Origin: Enterococcus rivorum
GTDB taxonomy: Bacteria > Bacillota > Bacilli > Lactobacillales > Enterococcaceae
DNA: 42,270 nucleotides
Reading direction: 5' to 3'
Assembly: GCF_001742285.1 (NCBI RefSeq)
Contig: NZ_MIEK01000029.1
Span: 1 to 42,270, forward strand
Of the stretch, positions 8,161 through 17,257 are shown piece by piece. Each line of letters starts with the position of its first letter. Within the stretch, counting starts at the first letter, position 1. Made by a program: the position numbers and the translations under genes. The notes beneath the pieces were generated by a model. The model was not told the origin of the DNA, ran no database searches, and saw only the letters and a list, made by a program, of their open reading frames with translations.

Positions 8161-8784
8161 ATGGCGCGTAAAAAACAATTTGATTATTTTGGTGAGTTAG
8201 AGCATTTAGCAAAAAATGCTTATAAAGCGGCACTTATTTTGGAAGAAATCGTTTTAGACTATTCACTTGAAGGGTTAGAAAAAGAGAAAGAAAAGATCCA
8301 TCTTTTAGAAAAAGAAGGAGATCAGATTGTCTCAAAAATTTTGAGAGAACTATACGTATCCTTTATTACTCCGATTGATCGAGAAGATATTGTTGAAATT
8401 ACAGATCGCTTGGATGATGTTTTAGATAGTATTAACAGCACCTCTTATTCACTAAGTTGCTTAGTAGTTGAAGAATTAAGAGAGAATACAATTTTATTTG
8501 CAAAGTACGCTGTAGAGGCCGTAGATGGTGTCCTTACTGCAACAAAAGAATTTGCTAAATTTAAAAATTCAAAAACCTTGATTTCGATGATTGAAGAAGT
8601 GAATGCGATTGAGGCCAAAGCTGATGAGCTATACAGTGAATCCCTTAGACATCTTTTTGCCAATGAAAAGGATCCTGTAGAGATTGTTAGGTGGAAAGAC
8701 ATTTATACAAAATTTGAGGGAATCTTAAATGCTAGTGAAGCGGCAGCAGATTTAATAGCTGGTTTAGTCATTAAAAATAGTTAA
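8161..8784 (+). CDS. DUF47 (PhoU-like) Pit accessory protein
   Basis: A 207-residue all-helical protein of the DUF47/PhoU-like family, similar to Bacillus YkaA. Features include 'EKIHLLEKEGDQIVSKIL' and 'FITPIDREDIVEITDRLDDVLD', the acidic helix pattern that binds metal clusters in PhoU folds. No membrane segment or signal peptide is seen. It lies 12 bp downstream of pit with AAGGAGAGAGAG before the start and is certainly co-transcribed. The probable role is to regulate phosphate flux through the transporter (inference from conserved neighbourhood). Confidence 0.9.
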   Translation: MARKKQFDYFGELEHLAKNAYKAALILEEIVLDYSLEGLEKEKEKIHLLEKEGDQIVSKILRELYVSFITPIDREDIVEITDRLDDVLDSINSTSYSLSCLVVEELRENTILFAKYAVEAVDGVLTATKEFAKFKNSKTLISMIEEVNAIEAKADELYSESLRHLFANEKDPVEIVRWKDIYTKFEGILNASEAAADLIAGLVIKNS

Positions 8785-8793
8785 ATATGGCAG

Positions 8794-8848
8794 AGCTCCT
8801 GCTATTCAAAGACTTCAAATGAAACAGTTGACTAAGGGGCTTTTTTTG
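8794..8848 (+). terminator. Terminator after the pit operon
   Basis: AGCTCCT (8794-8800) can pair with AGGGGCT (8835-8841) with one G-T pair, followed by seven T. The loop is long (34 nt), so the structure is only moderately convincing. Confidence 0.55.
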
Positions 8849-8867
8849 ATAAAAAGGTGGGGTTAGC

Positions 8868-9512
8868 TTGGAGGAAAAGCTAGAAAAAATTAAGGTTTAT
8901 ACTAGAAAAGTGTTGGCTAATGACAAAACAGGACATGGCTTGGATCATATTGAACGAGTCGTAAGGATGGCAGAAAAAATAGCTGAATCAGAAAATTGTA
9001 ATCAATTTATTGTTATAGCAGCTGCCTATTTACACGATACTGTCGATGATAAAGTAGTTAAGGATGAAACGGAAGCTTTCAAACAATTGGTAGATTTTCT
9101 TGAAGAAATAAAGCTGGAACCAGTTGAAATAGAGCACATTATTCATATCATTAAAAATATGTCCTTTAGTAAAAGCTTATCAGGCACACAGGAAGAACTA
9201 TCCCTTGAAGGCAAAATTGTGCAAGATGCAGATCGACTAGATTCGATGGGAGCAATAGGAATCGCTCGGACATTGTATTATGGTGGAGCGAAAGGCAGAA
9301 AATTATATGATCCTAAAATAGCTCCGAGAAAGCTGACATCCAAAGAAGAGTATCGTACAGGAGACGAAACAACAATAAATCATTTCTATGAAAAAATACT
9401 AACGTTAAATAACTTATTAAATACAGATTATGCCAAAAGAATTGGTAAGAAACGGCAACAATTTTTAGAGAATTATTTAACAGAGTTCTTGGAAGAAATG
9501 GATGCAAAATAG
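8868..9512 (+). CDS. HD domain phosphohydrolase
   Basis: A 214-residue metal-dependent phosphohydrolase of the HD superfamily. Metal ligands are visible as GHGLDHIERV (H27), the paired YLHDTVDD (H56, D57) and a later 'VQDADRLDSMGAIGIART'. Layout and length match the Bacillus YpgQ/E. coli YedJ group, for which nucleotide pyrophosphatase activity has been reported for YpgQ, but the substrate here is unknown. The start is TTG 8868, with the strong site GGTGGGG ending 5 bases before it and no nearby ATG. It stands alone between two terminators and is convergent with uppP. Confidence 0.87.
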   Translation: MEEKLEKIKVYTRKVLANDKTGHGLDHIERVVRMAEKIAESENCNQFIVIAAAYLHDTVDDKVVKDETEAFKQLVDFLEEIKLEPVEIEHIIHIIKNMSFSKSLSGTQEELSLEGKIVQDADRLDSMGAIGIARTLYYGGAKGRKLYDPKIAPRKLTSKEEYRTGDETTINHFYEKILTLNNLLNTDYAKRIGKKRQQFLENYLTEFLEEMDAK

Positions 9513-9522
9513 AGAAAAAAAG

Positions 9523-9568
9523 CGTCAAAGAAGCAAAGCACTTGCCTACTTCTTTGACGTTTTTTTTA
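9523..9568. terminator. Bidirectional terminator between the HD gene and uppP
   Basis: CGTCAAAGAAG (9523-9533) pairs perfectly with CTTCTTTGACG (9549-9559), flanked by A7 on the left and T9 on the right. It serves both convergent genes; the T-run overlaps the uppP stop region. Confidence 0.9.
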
Positions 9569-10396
9569 TGAGAATAACCAGTAGCCGATTAAGAATACTC
9601 CGAGAACGATACGATACCAACCAAAGGCTGTAAAGTCATTTCTTCGGATGTAATTTAATAAGAATTTAATAACAATTACTGATACAAGAAAAGCAACAAT
9701 AGAACCCACTAGCAAAATAAAAATTTCTGAGAAACCAAAGCTGTTTCCTTTTGCTAAGAACTTCACTATTTTTAGAAAGCTAGCGCCAAACATTACAGGA
9801 ATTCCCAAGAAAAAAGAAAATTCAGTAGCTACAAAACGAGAAGCACCTATTAAAATAGCGCCAAGAATAGTTGCACCAGAACGTGATGTGCCAGGAACCA
9901 ATGAAAGAACTTGGAAGAATCCAACAACAGCAGCTGCTTTATAAGTAAAGTGGTTCAAATTTGTACATTTAGGCTGTTTTCCACGATTTCTTTTTTCGAT
10001 AACAATAAATGCAATCCCATAGACAATCAGCATAATAGAGACTGTTAAAAAGTTATGAAATTTAGCTTCAAACCAGTCGTCCAGAAGAAATCCGATAATT
10101 GCAGCAGGAACACACGCCACAAGTACTTTTGACCAAAGTATCCAGGTATCTTTTTTCTGTATTTCTGATTTTTGGGGAGAAAAAGGGTTGAGCTTATGGA
10201 AAAATAACACAACCACGGCCATAATAGCCCCCAACTGAATCACAACATTAAACATTTCCATAAAATCTTTACTAAGATTCATCTTAATAAATTCATCAAC
10301 TAAAATTAAATGACCAGTACTACTAATAGGAAGCCACTCTGTGATACCTTCAATAATACCTAGAATAATTGCTTTCCAAAGATTAGATAAAAGCAT
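9566..10396 (-). CDS. uppP: Undecaprenyl-diphosphatase UppP/BacA
   Basis: A 276-residue integral membrane enzyme that dephosphorylates undecaprenyl pyrophosphate to recycle the lipid carrier of cell-wall synthesis; it also confers bacitracin tolerance. The two active-site motifs are present: '[18 protein letters not shown]' near the N-terminus and '[12 protein letters not shown]' in the middle, with about eight hydrophobic helices. The frame is open to 10441, but ATG 10396 ([10 protein letters not shown]) has GGAAAGGAA at good spacing and matches the family start. It is a monocistronic gene divergent from the EIIA gene. Confidence 0.94.
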   Translation of the reverse strand: MLLSNLWKAIILGIIEGITEWLPISSTGHLILVDEFIKMNLSKDFMEMFNVVIQLGAIMAVVVLFFHKLNPFSPQKSEIQKKDTWILWSKVLVACVPAAIIGFLLDDWFEAKFHNFLTVSIMLIVYGIAFIVIEKRNRGKQPKCTNLNHFTYKAAAVVGFFQVLSLVPGTSRSGATILGAILIGASRFVATEFSFFLGIPVMFGASFLKIVKFLAKGNSFGFSEIFILLVGSIVAFLVSVIVIKFLLNYIRRNDFTAFGWYRIVLGVFLIGYWLFS

Positions 10397-10519
10397 AGTT
10401 TCATTCCTTTCCAATAAACAATAATCAGTAAACCATTTCATTATACCTTATAAGTATACCAAAAAACCAATGGGATTATTAGTTTTGTTTTAAAAAATCA
10501 GAATATCAATAGTTAGTCA

Positions 10520-10548
10520 TTGTTTTTTTTGAAATATTTTTTTATACT
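10520..10548 (+). promoter_or_regulatory. Promoter of the EIIA gene with a MurR-like site
   Basis: TTGTTT (10520-10525), a 17-bp spacer and TATACT (10543-10548) form a likely promoter. Within the spacer, TGAAATATTTTTTTA (10530-10544) matches the candidate MurR palindrome of the mupG promoter at 13 of 15 positions. The sequence is very AT-rich, so chance is possible. Confidence 0.6.
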
Positions 10549-10581
10549 AATACTATTCATTTAATTGGAGGGAAATAAATA

Positions 10582-11082
10582 ATGTTTGGATTTTTGAAAA
10601 AGAAAAAGAATGAGTCAGTTGAGTCTAATAATGAAATATATGCTATCGCAACTGGAAATTTAATTCCAATTGATAAAGTTAGCGACCCTGTTTTTTCTCA
10701 GAAGATGATGGGGGATGGCTATGCTGTAATTCCTGAATCAGGGGAGATTTTTTCACCAGTTAAAGGAAAAGTGCTAAGTGTATTTCAAACTAAGCATGCG
10801 GTAGGACTAAGAATGGCTAATGGCTTGGAAGTACTATTGCATATGGGGATAGATACAGTAGAATTAAAAGGGTCTCCTTTTGATGTGAAAGTTTCAGAAG
10901 GAAATACCGTTGATAGTACAACACTTATTGCAAAAGTAAACTTAGAAGAAATTAAAGCGGCAGGTAAATCAGCAGACATGGTTGTTGTACTGACCAATAT
11001 GGATGCTGTGAAATCCTTTGAGCTAGAGAAAAATGGTGCCGTAACAGCAGGAGAAGCAGTCGGGACTGCAACAGCAGAATAG
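10582..11082 (+). CDS. PTS glucose-type EIIA component (Crr-like)
   Basis: A 166-residue stand-alone EIIA of the glucose family (PTS_EIIA_1). It accepts phosphate from HPr and passes it to a cognate EIIB. The active-site motif 'EVLLHMGIDTVEL' places the phosphorylated histidine at H87, with the conserved H72 in 'QTKHAVGLR'; 'SPVKGKV' and 'SADMVVVLTNMD' are also typical. Length matches free IIA-Glc proteins. MurP downstream (13216) has IIB and IIC domains but no IIA, so this protein is the obvious phosphate donor (inference). It has its own promoter and terminator, so the link to the mur operon is regulatory rather than co-transcriptional. Confidence 0.92.
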   Translation: MFGFLKKKKNESVESNNEIYAIATGNLIPIDKVSDPVFSQKMMGDGYAVIPESGEIFSPVKGKVLSVFQTKHAVGLRMANGLEVLLHMGIDTVELKGSPFDVKVSEGNTVDSTTLIAKVNLEEIKAAGKSADMVVVLTNMDAVKSFELEKNGAVTAGEAVGTATAE

Positions 11083-11094
11083 CATTAAGGAAAG

Positions 11095-11124
11095 ATCTTT
11101 TGGTTTATACCAAAAGGTTTTTTA
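11095..11124 (+). terminator. Intrinsic terminator of the EIIA gene
   Basis: CTTTTGG (11097-11103) pairs with CCAAAAG (11110-11116), followed by GTTTTTTA. A second small dyad (AACCGAAA/TTTCGGTT, about 11134-11155) follows and has no clear role. Confidence 0.85.
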
Positions 11125-11177
11125 TTTGCAATTAACCGAAAATAAATTTCGGTTTTTCGGTTTTATCTATTTTTAAG

Positions 11178-11219
11178 TTGAAATATTATTTCAGTTAAGC
11201 TATAATGAAAACGTATTAG
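11178..11219 (+). promoter_or_regulatory. mupG-murQ-murP promoter with candidate MurR operator
   Basis: TTGAAA (11178-11183), a 17-bp spacer and TATAAT (11201-11206) form a strong promoter. The palindrome TGAAATATTATTTCA (11179-11193; 7-bp arms about a central T) overlaps the -35 and spacer, an ideal repressor position. The RpiR-type MurR encoded at 14838 is the likely ligand. TGAAAACGTATTAG (11206-11219) is a degraded cre-like site, matching poorly at its 3' half. Confidence 0.75.
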
Positions 11220-11236
11220 AGGGGAGCGAGACTGGA

Positions 11237-12301
11237 ATGTATGGGTTATCCGTATTTTTAGGAGAAGAGTTATCAAATGAAACAAAGATGTATATTCAAA
11301 AAATGAAAAAAATTGGATTTAACGGTATTTTTAGCTCATTACATATTCCCGAAGAGGACGCCACTCTTTATTTGGACAGATTAAAAGCGCTAGGAAAAAT
11401 TGCCAGAGAAGAAAAAATGAAATTAATGGTGGATATTTCTGGTGAAGCACTAGAAAGAGCGGGATTATCATTTAGTCGATTGAAGGAAATGACTGATATC
11501 GGTGTGACAGGATTGAGAATGGATTATGAAATAAGTAATGAGCAGATTGCAAATGCTTCCCATACAATTGACATTGGTTTAAATGCCAGTACTGTAACAG
11601 AAATAGATATTCAAGAATTGAAGAAATATGATGCTGATTTTTCTCGTTTTGAAGTCTGGCACAATTATTATCCCAGGCCAGAAACAGGATTATCTGACCG
11701 CTTTCTTAAAGAGAAAAATACTTGGCTTAAAAAAGTGGGATTCCAAGTTTATGCGTTTGTATCAGGCAATGAGGTATTAAGAGGGCCACTTTTTGAAAAG
11801 TTGCCCACACTAGAGAGACACCGCTATATAAATCCTTTTACAGCTGCAGTTGAATTAATGAATCATTTTATGGTAGATGCCGTCTATATTGGTGATCCTA
11901 CAATTAATTTAAGAACGATGAATCAGTTTGAGTTCTTTAATACAGAAAAAAGTTTTCCAATTGAAGTGGAAGATATTGGTAGCAAATACTATAACCATAT
12001 TTTAGGTGAGCATGTAAATCGTCAAGATGATGCAAGAGATGTGATTAGAAGCGCTAACGCAAGATTCTTGAAAGTTCCTCAAATAGAACCTGAGATATTA
12101 GAGGATCGAGAAAAAGGTGATATTACCATAGATAATGAAAAATATGGGAGATATATGGGAGAGATTCAAATAATCAGAAAAAAATTACCAAAAAATGAAA
12201 AGATAAATACCGTAGCTAAAGTTACCGCAGAGGATGCTGCGATGATTGATTTAATTAAAGCTGGAACAAAATTTACATTATTAAAGAGAGGAACTTTATA
12301 A
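11237..12301 (+). CDS. mupG: 6-phospho-N-acetylmuramidase MupG (DUF871)
   Basis: A 354-residue cytoplasmic glycosidase of the DUF871/MupG family that cleaves phosphorylated MurNAc-GlcNAc disaccharide to MurNAc-6-phosphate and GlcNAc. The N-terminal TIM barrel begins '[16 protein letters not shown]', with '[15 protein letters not shown]' and the acidic '[12 protein letters not shown]' visible. The C-terminal part from about 240 is the cyclophilin-like domain of the family. It is the first gene of mupG-murQ-murP (1 bp to murQ), the layout known for MurNAc-peptidoglycan recycling in Firmicutes. Start supported by GAGGGGAGCGAG. Confidence 0.92.
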   Translation: MYGLSVFLGEELSNETKMYIQKMKKIGFNGIFSSLHIPEEDATLYLDRLKALGKIAREEKMKLMVDISGEALERAGLSFSRLKEMTDIGVTGLRMDYEISNEQIANASHTIDIGLNASTVTEIDIQELKKYDADFSRFEVWHNYYPRPETGLSDRFLKEKNTWLKKVGFQVYAFVSGNEVLRGPLFEKLPTLERHRYINPFTAAVELMNHFMVDAVYIGDPTINLRTMNQFEFFNTEKSFPIEVEDIGSKYYNHILGEHVNRQDDARDVIRSANARFLKVPQIEPEILEDREKGDITIDNEKYGRYMGEIQIIRKKLPKNEKINTVAKVTAEDAAMIDLIKAGTKFTLLKRGTL

Positions 12302-12302
12302 A

Positions 12303-13190
12303 ATGAATTTAGAAAATTTGACAACTGAACGAAGAAATAAAAATACAATGGGCTTAGATGAAATGAGTGTTTCTGAAGCCTTGATAAAAATGAACCAAGA
12401 AGATCAACAAGTTGCAATTGCTGTAGAGAAAGAATTGGAGACTATTCATCCTGTAATTGAAGCAACCATTGCAAGTTTTAACAAAGGCGGCCGATTGATT
12501 TATATGGGCGCAGGCACTAGTGGACGTTTAGGAGTACTTGATGCCGCAGAATGTGTGCCAACATTTGGTGTAGAACCTGAAATGGTTCAAGGGTTGATTG
12601 CTGGTGGTCAAGAGGCGATGACAATTGCAGTTGAAGGGGCAGAAGATTCAAAAGAATTCGGGAAACAAGATCTAATGGGCATCCATTTAACGGATAAAGA
12701 TATTGTCATTGGAATTGCAGCAAGTGGGAGAACACCTTATGTAATTGGCGGTTTAGAATATGCCTCTGCAATTGGAGCAGCTACAGCTACGATTTCTTGT
12801 AATAAAAAAGCTGAAATTAGTCATTATGCCCAAATGCCTATTGAAGTGGATGCAGGACCAGAGTTTTTAACAGGATCGACTCGTTTAAAATCAGGAACAG
12901 CGCAGAAGTTAATTTTAAATATGATTTCAACGATTGGGATGATTGGTATCGGAAAAGTATATAACAATTTGATGGTCGATGTAAAACCTACGAATGAAAA
13001 ACTAGTTGAACGCTCAAAACGAATTATTATGGAAGCAACGTCTTGTGATTATGAAACAGCAGCGGATTATTTTGAGAAAGCAGATCAAAATGTAAAGTTA
13101 GCGATTGTTATGATTTTAACGAATGCAACAAAAGAAGAAGCGGAGCAAAAATTAATTGACGGGAATCATTTTATAAAAAACACACTATAA
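12303..13190 (+). CDS. murQ: N-acetylmuramic acid 6-phosphate etherase
   Basis: A 295-residue SIS-domain lyase that splits the lactyl ether of MurNAc-6-phosphate to GlcNAc-6-phosphate and D-lactate. Seen: N-terminal '[16 protein letters not shown]', the sugar-phosphate loop '[17 protein letters not shown]', '[17 protein letters not shown]' around the active-site glutamate, and '[16 protein letters not shown]'. All are MurQ signatures, and the length is normal. It starts 1 bp after mupG and ends 25 bp before murP, so the three are one operon. Confidence 0.96.
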   Translation: MNLENLTTERRNKNTMGLDEMSVSEALIKMNQEDQQVAIAVEKELETIHPVIEATIASFNKGGRLIYMGAGTSGRLGVLDAAECVPTFGVEPEMVQGLIAGGQEAMTIAVEGAEDSKEFGKQDLMGIHLTDKDIVIGIAASGRTPYVIGGLEYASAIGAATATISCNKKAEISHYAQMPIEVDAGPEFLTGSTRLKSGTAQKLILNMISTIGMIGIGKVYNNLMVDVKPTNEKLVERSKRIIMEATSCDYETAADYFEKADQNVKLAIVMILTNATKEEAEQKLIDGNHFIKNTL

Positions 13191-13215
13191 ATATTAATTT
13201 GGAGGAGATGAAAAA

Positions 13216-14688
13216 ATGGCAGATGAGAAGATTAAACGGATTGCTAGGGAAATTTATAAAGAGGTTGGCGGAGAAGAAAACGTTGATAAATTAATTCATT
13301 GTATGACTCGTGTAAGAATGGATATTCGTGACTATAGTAAAGTAAATTTAGAAGGATTAAAGAAAATAGAGGGTGTAATGGGTGTTGTTGAAGATGACAC
13401 CTTACAGGTTATTGTTGGCCCTGGAACAGTCAATAAAGTAGCGCAAGAAATGGTAGACATGGTTGGCATAAAGCTAGGAGATCCGTTCCCTAATGCAAAT
13501 AATACTACAGAAAAAAATGAAACATTATCGGGAAGAGAAAAAGTTGAAGAAAAAGCGGCTCAGATGAAAGCTGCTCAAAAAGAAAAGGCAAATAATGCAA
13601 CACCGACTAAAAAAGTCTTAAAGTCTATTGCCAATATTTTTGTTCCAATGATTCCTGCCTTTGTTGGTGCGGGTCTAATTGGTGGGATTGCAGCAATTAT
13701 TCAAAACATGATTCAAGCAGGCGATTTATCTACTTCATTTATACAATATCAAAATGTGTTTAGTGTGATTAAAAACGGGATTTTTGCTTATTTAACAATC
13801 TATACAGGAATTAATGCAGCAAAAGAATTTGGAGCTACCCCATCTTTAGGTGGTGTTATTGGTGGTACAGTATTATTAAATGGTTTAGCTTTAGATGCTG
13901 AAAAACTACCAATCCCAATTAATAATATCTTTACTGGTGCACCGCTAAATGCAGGGCAAGGTGGAATTATTGGTGTAATTTTTGCGGTTTGGTTATTATC
14001 ATTGGTTGAGAAGCAATTACGTAAAGTAATCCCTGATGCGATTGATATTATTTTCACTCCAACGCTATCATTGCTAATAATTGGGTTATTAACTATTTTC
14101 ATTATTATGCCAGTAGCAGGATTAATTTCAGATAGTCTAGTAGGAACGATTAATATCATTTTGGAAAAAGGTGGAATCTTAGCTGGATTTACCTTAGGGA
14201 TTTCATTCCTACCAATGGTTATGTTTGGTTTGCATCAAGTGTTGACACCAATTCATATAGAAATGATCAATCAAACAGGTATGACCTTGTTATTGCCTAT
14301 TTTAGCGATGGCTGGCGCAGGACAAGTAGGGGCAGCTTTAGCGTTATGGGTTCGTTGTAAAAAGGATACACAATTAGTTGAAATGATTAAAGGTGCATTA
14401 CCAGTTGGGATATTAGGAATTGGTGAACCGTTAATTTACGGAGTTACGTTACCACTAGGAAGACCTTTTATCACAGCTTGTGTCGGTGGTGGTATTGGGG
14501 GTGCCGTAATTGGAGCATTCGGTAACGTTGGAGCAATTGCTATTGGCCCAAGTGGTGCCGCATTGATTCCGCTAATCGCCAATAATCAATGGTTCGCATA
14601 TGTATTAGGTCTACTTGCTGCTTATGCAGGCGGCTTTGTAGCAACATTCTTCTTCGGTATTCCTAAAGATCTACAAGCAGCCGAATAA
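13216..14688 (+). CDS. murP: PTS N-acetylmuramic acid transporter EIIBC
   Basis: A 490-residue PTS permease of the glucose-sucrose family that imports and phosphorylates MurNAc or MurNAc-GlcNAc. An N-terminal EIIB domain (about 1-90) has the phosphocysteine in '[10 protein letters not shown]' (C29). A charged linker (about 95-130; E/K/A-rich) leads to an EIIC domain with about ten helices, including '[20 protein letters not shown]' and '[16 protein letters not shown]'. There is no EIIA domain, so a separate IIA is needed; the gene at 10582 fits. GGAGGAGATG precedes the start. The operon ends at the hairpin around 14712-14756. Confidence 0.94.
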   Translation: MADEKIKRIAREIYKEVGGEENVDKLIHCMTRVRMDIRDYSKVNLEGLKKIEGVMGVVEDDTLQVIVGPGTVNKVAQEMVDMVGIKLGDPFPNANNTTEKNETLSGREKVEEKAAQMKAAQKEKANNATPTKKVLKSIANIFVPMIPAFVGAGLIGGIAAIIQNMIQAGDLSTSFIQYQNVFSVIKNGIFAYLTIYTGINAAKEFGATPSLGGVIGGTVLLNGLALDAEKLPIPINNIFTGAPLNAGQGGIIGVIFAVWLLSLVEKQLRKVIPDAIDIIFTPTLSLLIIGLLTIFIIMPVAGLISDSLVGTINIILEKGGILAGFTLGISFLPMVMFGLHQVLTPIHIEMINQTGMTLLLPILAMAGAGQVGAALALWVRCKKDTQLVEMIKGALPVGILGIGEPLIYGVTLPLGRPFITACVGGGIGGAVIGAFGNVGAIAIGPSGAALIPLIANNQWFAYVLGLLAAYAGGFVATFFFGIPKDLQAAE

Positions 14689-14711
14689 AAAGTATTCAGT
14701 CATCGGACATG

Positions 14712-14758
14712 AAAAAAGAAAGGCAAAGAACTTTGTTCTGGGTCTTTCTTTCTTCTAT
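14712..14758 (+). terminator. Terminator after murP
   Basis: An interrupted hairpin: an AAAGAAAG arm pairs with CTTTCTTT, with an inner AGAAC/GTTCT stem and TTT loop. It ends in TTCTATTTT. A TATAAT (14767-14772) directly after it may be the -10 of murR. Confidence 0.65.
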
Positions 14759-14837
14759 TTTATAGCTATAATATAAGAGTAGGAAAATTGTACATAGTCT
14801 TTAATCAAACAACTAAGTGAGAAAAGTGAGGCAATTT

Positions 14838-15698
14838 ATGAATCAAAATATTATTTTATCCATTAAAGATCATCGACAGTATTTACCAAAATCTGAACAA
14901 AAAATTGCTGATTACATTTTAGAAAATACAGCTGAAGTGATTAATTTAAATGCCCAAGAGCTGGCTAAAAAAGCAGGCTCAAGTCCAGCAGCAATTATAC
15001 GGTTCTGCCATTCGATTGAAGTTAATGGATTTACCGATTTGAAATTACTGTTATCAGCGAACTTAGGCCAAACAAGTGTTGCGATGTATACGGAAGTAGA
15101 AGACGGAGAAACAACTGCTGCTATCAAAGAGAAGTTACAATTACGGACAATTCACGTATTGGAGAGAACAGGAGAAAGACTTGTTGATGAATCTGTTGAT
15201 GCTGCTGTGGCAAGCATTGAAAAAAGTGAACTGATTTTTGTGTATGGTGTAGGAGCCTCTTCGTTAGTTGCTCAGGATGTTCATCAAAAATTTTCTCGAT
15301 TGGGAAGAATGGTTTTTACTTCATTAGATCACCATTTGATTGCTTCTACAATGGGAACCACCCCTTTAACGAGTGTTTTTATTGCGATTTCAAATTCAGG
15401 GGAAAATAGAGAAACCAATGCTCTAGTTAAAATTGCTCAGGATAGAAAAATGACAGTGATTGGCATTACTGAGAATGAAGTTTCTACTTTAGGTAAAGCT
15501 AGTGATATCCTTTTACTCAGTTCTAAAGGGGAAGAAGCACCATTACGAAGTGCAGCCACCGTCTCATTAACTGCACAATTATTTATTGTTGATGTACTGC
15601 TGTTTGCATATGCCACAAAAAATTACGATGATACGTTGAAAAAAATCAAATACTCTAAAGCGGCAGTTGAAGAATTGAAAAGTAATCAGCTGAAATAA
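14838..15698 (+). CDS. murR: RpiR family transcriptional regulator MurR
   Basis: A 286-residue RpiR-type regulator. The N-terminal helix-turn-helix (about 1-75) contains 'LPKSEQKIADYILEN' and 'ELAKKAGSSPAAIIRFCH'. A SIS sugar-phosphate domain (about 125-265) has 'IFVYGVGASSLVAQDVHQKF', 'FIAISNSGENRET' and 'GITENE'. Its place after mupG-murQ-murP identifies it as the MurNAc-6-phosphate-responsive regulator, probably a repressor acting at the 11179-11193 palindrome (inference). ATG 14838 with GTGAGG upstream is preferred to the earlier in-frame GTG at 14817. It has its own short promoter region, so it need not be co-transcribed with murP. Confidence 0.9.
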   Translation: MNQNIILSIKDHRQYLPKSEQKIADYILENTAEVINLNAQELAKKAGSSPAAIIRFCHSIEVNGFTDLKLLLSANLGQTSVAMYTEVEDGETTAAIKEKLQLRTIHVLERTGERLVDESVDAAVASIEKSELIFVYGVGASSLVAQDVHQKFSRLGRMVFTSLDHHLIASTMGTTPLTSVFIAISNSGENRETNALVKIAQDRKMTVIGITENEVSTLGKASDILLLSSKGEEAPLRSAATVSLTAQLFIVDVLLFAYATKNYDDTLKKIKYSKAAVEELKSNQLK

Positions 15699-15701
15699 AT
15701 T

Positions 15702-15880
15702 AAGACGAGGTTGAGACAGAAGTCGCTTTAAGGCGAGAAATTGGACCGAAAAGCGCCCGTACGCTTTATGGATTGAGTGATTTTCGGGAAATTTCCAAAG
15801 ACCTAGATTTTTGACCACATTTTAATCGGATTTAGAGGATGAAACAAAACTGATTATTAGTTTTGTCTCATCCTCGTCTT
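15702..15880. repeat. MITE-like intergenic repeat, copy 2
   Basis: This is the reverse-oriented relative of the element at 6318-6475; read on the minus strand it aligns along its length, with a slightly longer spacer after the hairpin. Its ends form a terminal inverted repeat of about 20 bp (AAGACGAGGTTGAGACAGAA on the left against AAGACGAGGATGAGACAAAA from the right), 18 of 20 matching. It lies between the convergent murR and phosphatase genes and contains no open frame of note. Confidence 0.8.
15835..15875. terminator. Bidirectional terminator within repeat copy 2
   Basis: A 17-bp stem (15835-15851 with 15859-15875) with one mismatch and a short loop, almost the same sequence as the hairpin at 6318-6358. 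It probably terminates the minus-strand phosphatase mRNA and murR. Confidence 0.65.
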
Positions 15881-15887
15881 GTTAATA

Positions 15888-16580
15888 TTATCCTTGTTTT
15901 TTGCCTTCTTCAATAAAGGTTGTGTTATTCACATACTCTATTTTGAATGTACCATTTTTATAAGTTAGCTTTGTTACACTGCCATTTTCCAAATTGATTT
16001 GCATTGGATAAGAGGAGTCAATAAGCGAGAGGAGGAAAGAGATAGTCAGTCCATGAGAGACAATCATAACATTTCCGCCACCATTTTTTTCTATTCGATG
16101 GGCAATATCTTCAAATCCATTCCAAACCCGTTCACGAATTTTCTCATATGGTTCAGCCCAATCAGCGGTATCGGCTTTCATAATAGCATCCGCTAAATCA
16201 CGATATGAGATACGGTTATTCATCATGTCATCATAGTTTTTGAAGGCTAAGATTCTTGGAACAACTCCCCATAGTTCACCATCATACCCACCATCTAAAG
16301 ACCCAAAGCACCACTCACGAATTCTGCTATCTGTCGCATATGGAATATTAGCTCCATTTCTATGCTCTCTCAAAATGATTTTAGCAGTTTGGATTGCTCG
16401 ACCGCTATCACTTGAATACGCCTCCTTAAAGGGAACATCCTTTAATCCGATTCCTAATTGTTGAATCACCTTTTCCCCTTCATTTGTTAAAGGTGTGTCA
16501 GACCAACCTTGCGTGCGACCAATTGTGTTGAACATTGTTTTGCCATGACGAATAATATAAAGTGACGTTGTTTCAGACAT
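15888..16580 (-). CDS. Histidine phosphatase family protein (phosphoglycerate mutase-like)
   Basis: A 230-residue cytoplasmic phosphatase of the histidine (branch 1) superfamily. The catalytic motif 'YIIRHGKTMFN' carries the phospho-histidine of RHG (about residue 12). Other hallmarks are 'AYSSDSGRAIQTAKI', 'IREWCFGSLDGG' and the second catalytic histidine in 'NVMIVSHGLTIS'. The pattern resembles the broad-specificity phosphatase group rather than glycolytic phosphoglycerate mutase, so the substrate is left open. TAGGAGGAAATAAA precedes the start. It lies 50 bp downstream of the MBL-fold gene on the same strand, so co-transcription is likely. Confidence 0.88.
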   Translation of the reverse strand: MSETTSLYIIRHGKTMFNTIGRTQGWSDTPLTNEGEKVIQQLGIGLKDVPFKEAYSSDSGRAIQTAKIILREHRNGANIPYATDSRIREWCFGSLDGGYDGELWGVVPRILAFKNYDDMMNNRISYRDLADAIMKADTADWAEPYEKIRERVWNGFEDIAHRIEKNGGGNVMIVSHGLTISFLLSLIDSSYPMQINLENGSVTKLTYKNGTFKIEYVNNTTFIEEGKKQG

Positions 16581-16630
16581 TTTATTTCCTCCTAAGCTTC
16601 TTTTTATTTAAATCCTCAAAGACTCGTTTA

Positions 16631-17257
16631 TTAATTGAAAAATGGATTTGTTTTTATTTCATGCTCGATTGTGGTCGCGTCACCATGTCCAGGATAGGCT
16701 GGAAACTCTTCTGGTAAAGTAAATAGGTAGGTTCTAATACTATGAAGTAATTGTTGCATGTCGCCAGTATGGAGATCCGAACGTCCGATGCTGCCTCGGA
16801 AAAGGGCATCACCAGTGACTACAAAGTCATCAAAGACAAAACTAACGCTACCGATAGAATGGCCTGGAGTAGGTACAACAGAAAATTTCATCCCTCCAAT
16901 TTCATAATCAGTTAACTGGAATTCCATTTCAGCAGGTCTGACAATAATATCAGGCATGTCATTATGTCTACCTAATCCGGAAAGGTTCAAGATTGGGTTA
17001 GATAGCCATTCTTGCTCTAGTGGACTCACGTAAACAGGAATATTGTATTGTTTTCTTAGAACTTCAACAGCACCAATATGGTCGTAGTGAGTATGAGTTA
17101 AGAGAATAGCTTTAGGAATTCGTTCTGTCTTTTTTATGCGTGCATCGATTTTTTCAGGTTCTGCACCGGGATCAATAATCAAAAGATTTTTTTCGTTATA
17201 GATTAAGTAACAGTTTTCTTCAATAGAACCTGTTTTAATTTGTTCGATTTTAAGCAT
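16631..17257 (-). CDS. MBL-fold metallohydrolase (glyoxalase II-like, YqgX group)
   Basis: A 208-residue metallo-beta-lactamase-fold hydrolase. The metal-binding motif THTHYDHIG supplies H55, H57, D59 and H60; further ligands are 'PTPGHSIGSVSF', 'VTGDALFRGSIGRSDL' and 'PAYPGHGDATTI'. Order and length match the YqgX/hydroxyacylglutathione-hydrolase-like family found in most Firmicutes, where the natural substrate is usually not glutathione-linked. GGAGGTTAACCCC precedes ATG. The histidine phosphatase follows on the same strand. Upstream on the minus strand there is TATACT (around 17295-17300) without a strong -35. Confidence 0.88.
   Translation of the reverse strand: MLKIEQIKTGSIEENCYLIYNEKNLLIIDPGAEPEKIDARIKKTERIPKAILLTHTHYDHIGAVEVLRKQYNIPVYVSPLEQEWLSNPILNLSGLGRHNDMPDIIVRPAEMEFQLTDYEIGGMKFSVVPTPGHSIGSVSFVFDDFVVTGDALFRGSIGRSDLHTGDMQQLLHSIRTYLFTLPEEFPAYPGHGDATTIEHEIKTNPFFN

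Noticed and set aside
11206-11219. A cre (CcpA) site at the mupG transcription start
   Set aside because: Only the 5' half fits the consensus; the 3' half mismatches at three key positions, so it is noted but not called.
13800-14159. A 119-codon minus-strand open frame inside murP
   Set aside because: It lies wholly within the strongly supported murP gene, has no ribosome site or family likeness, and is a shadow of hydrophobic coding sequence.
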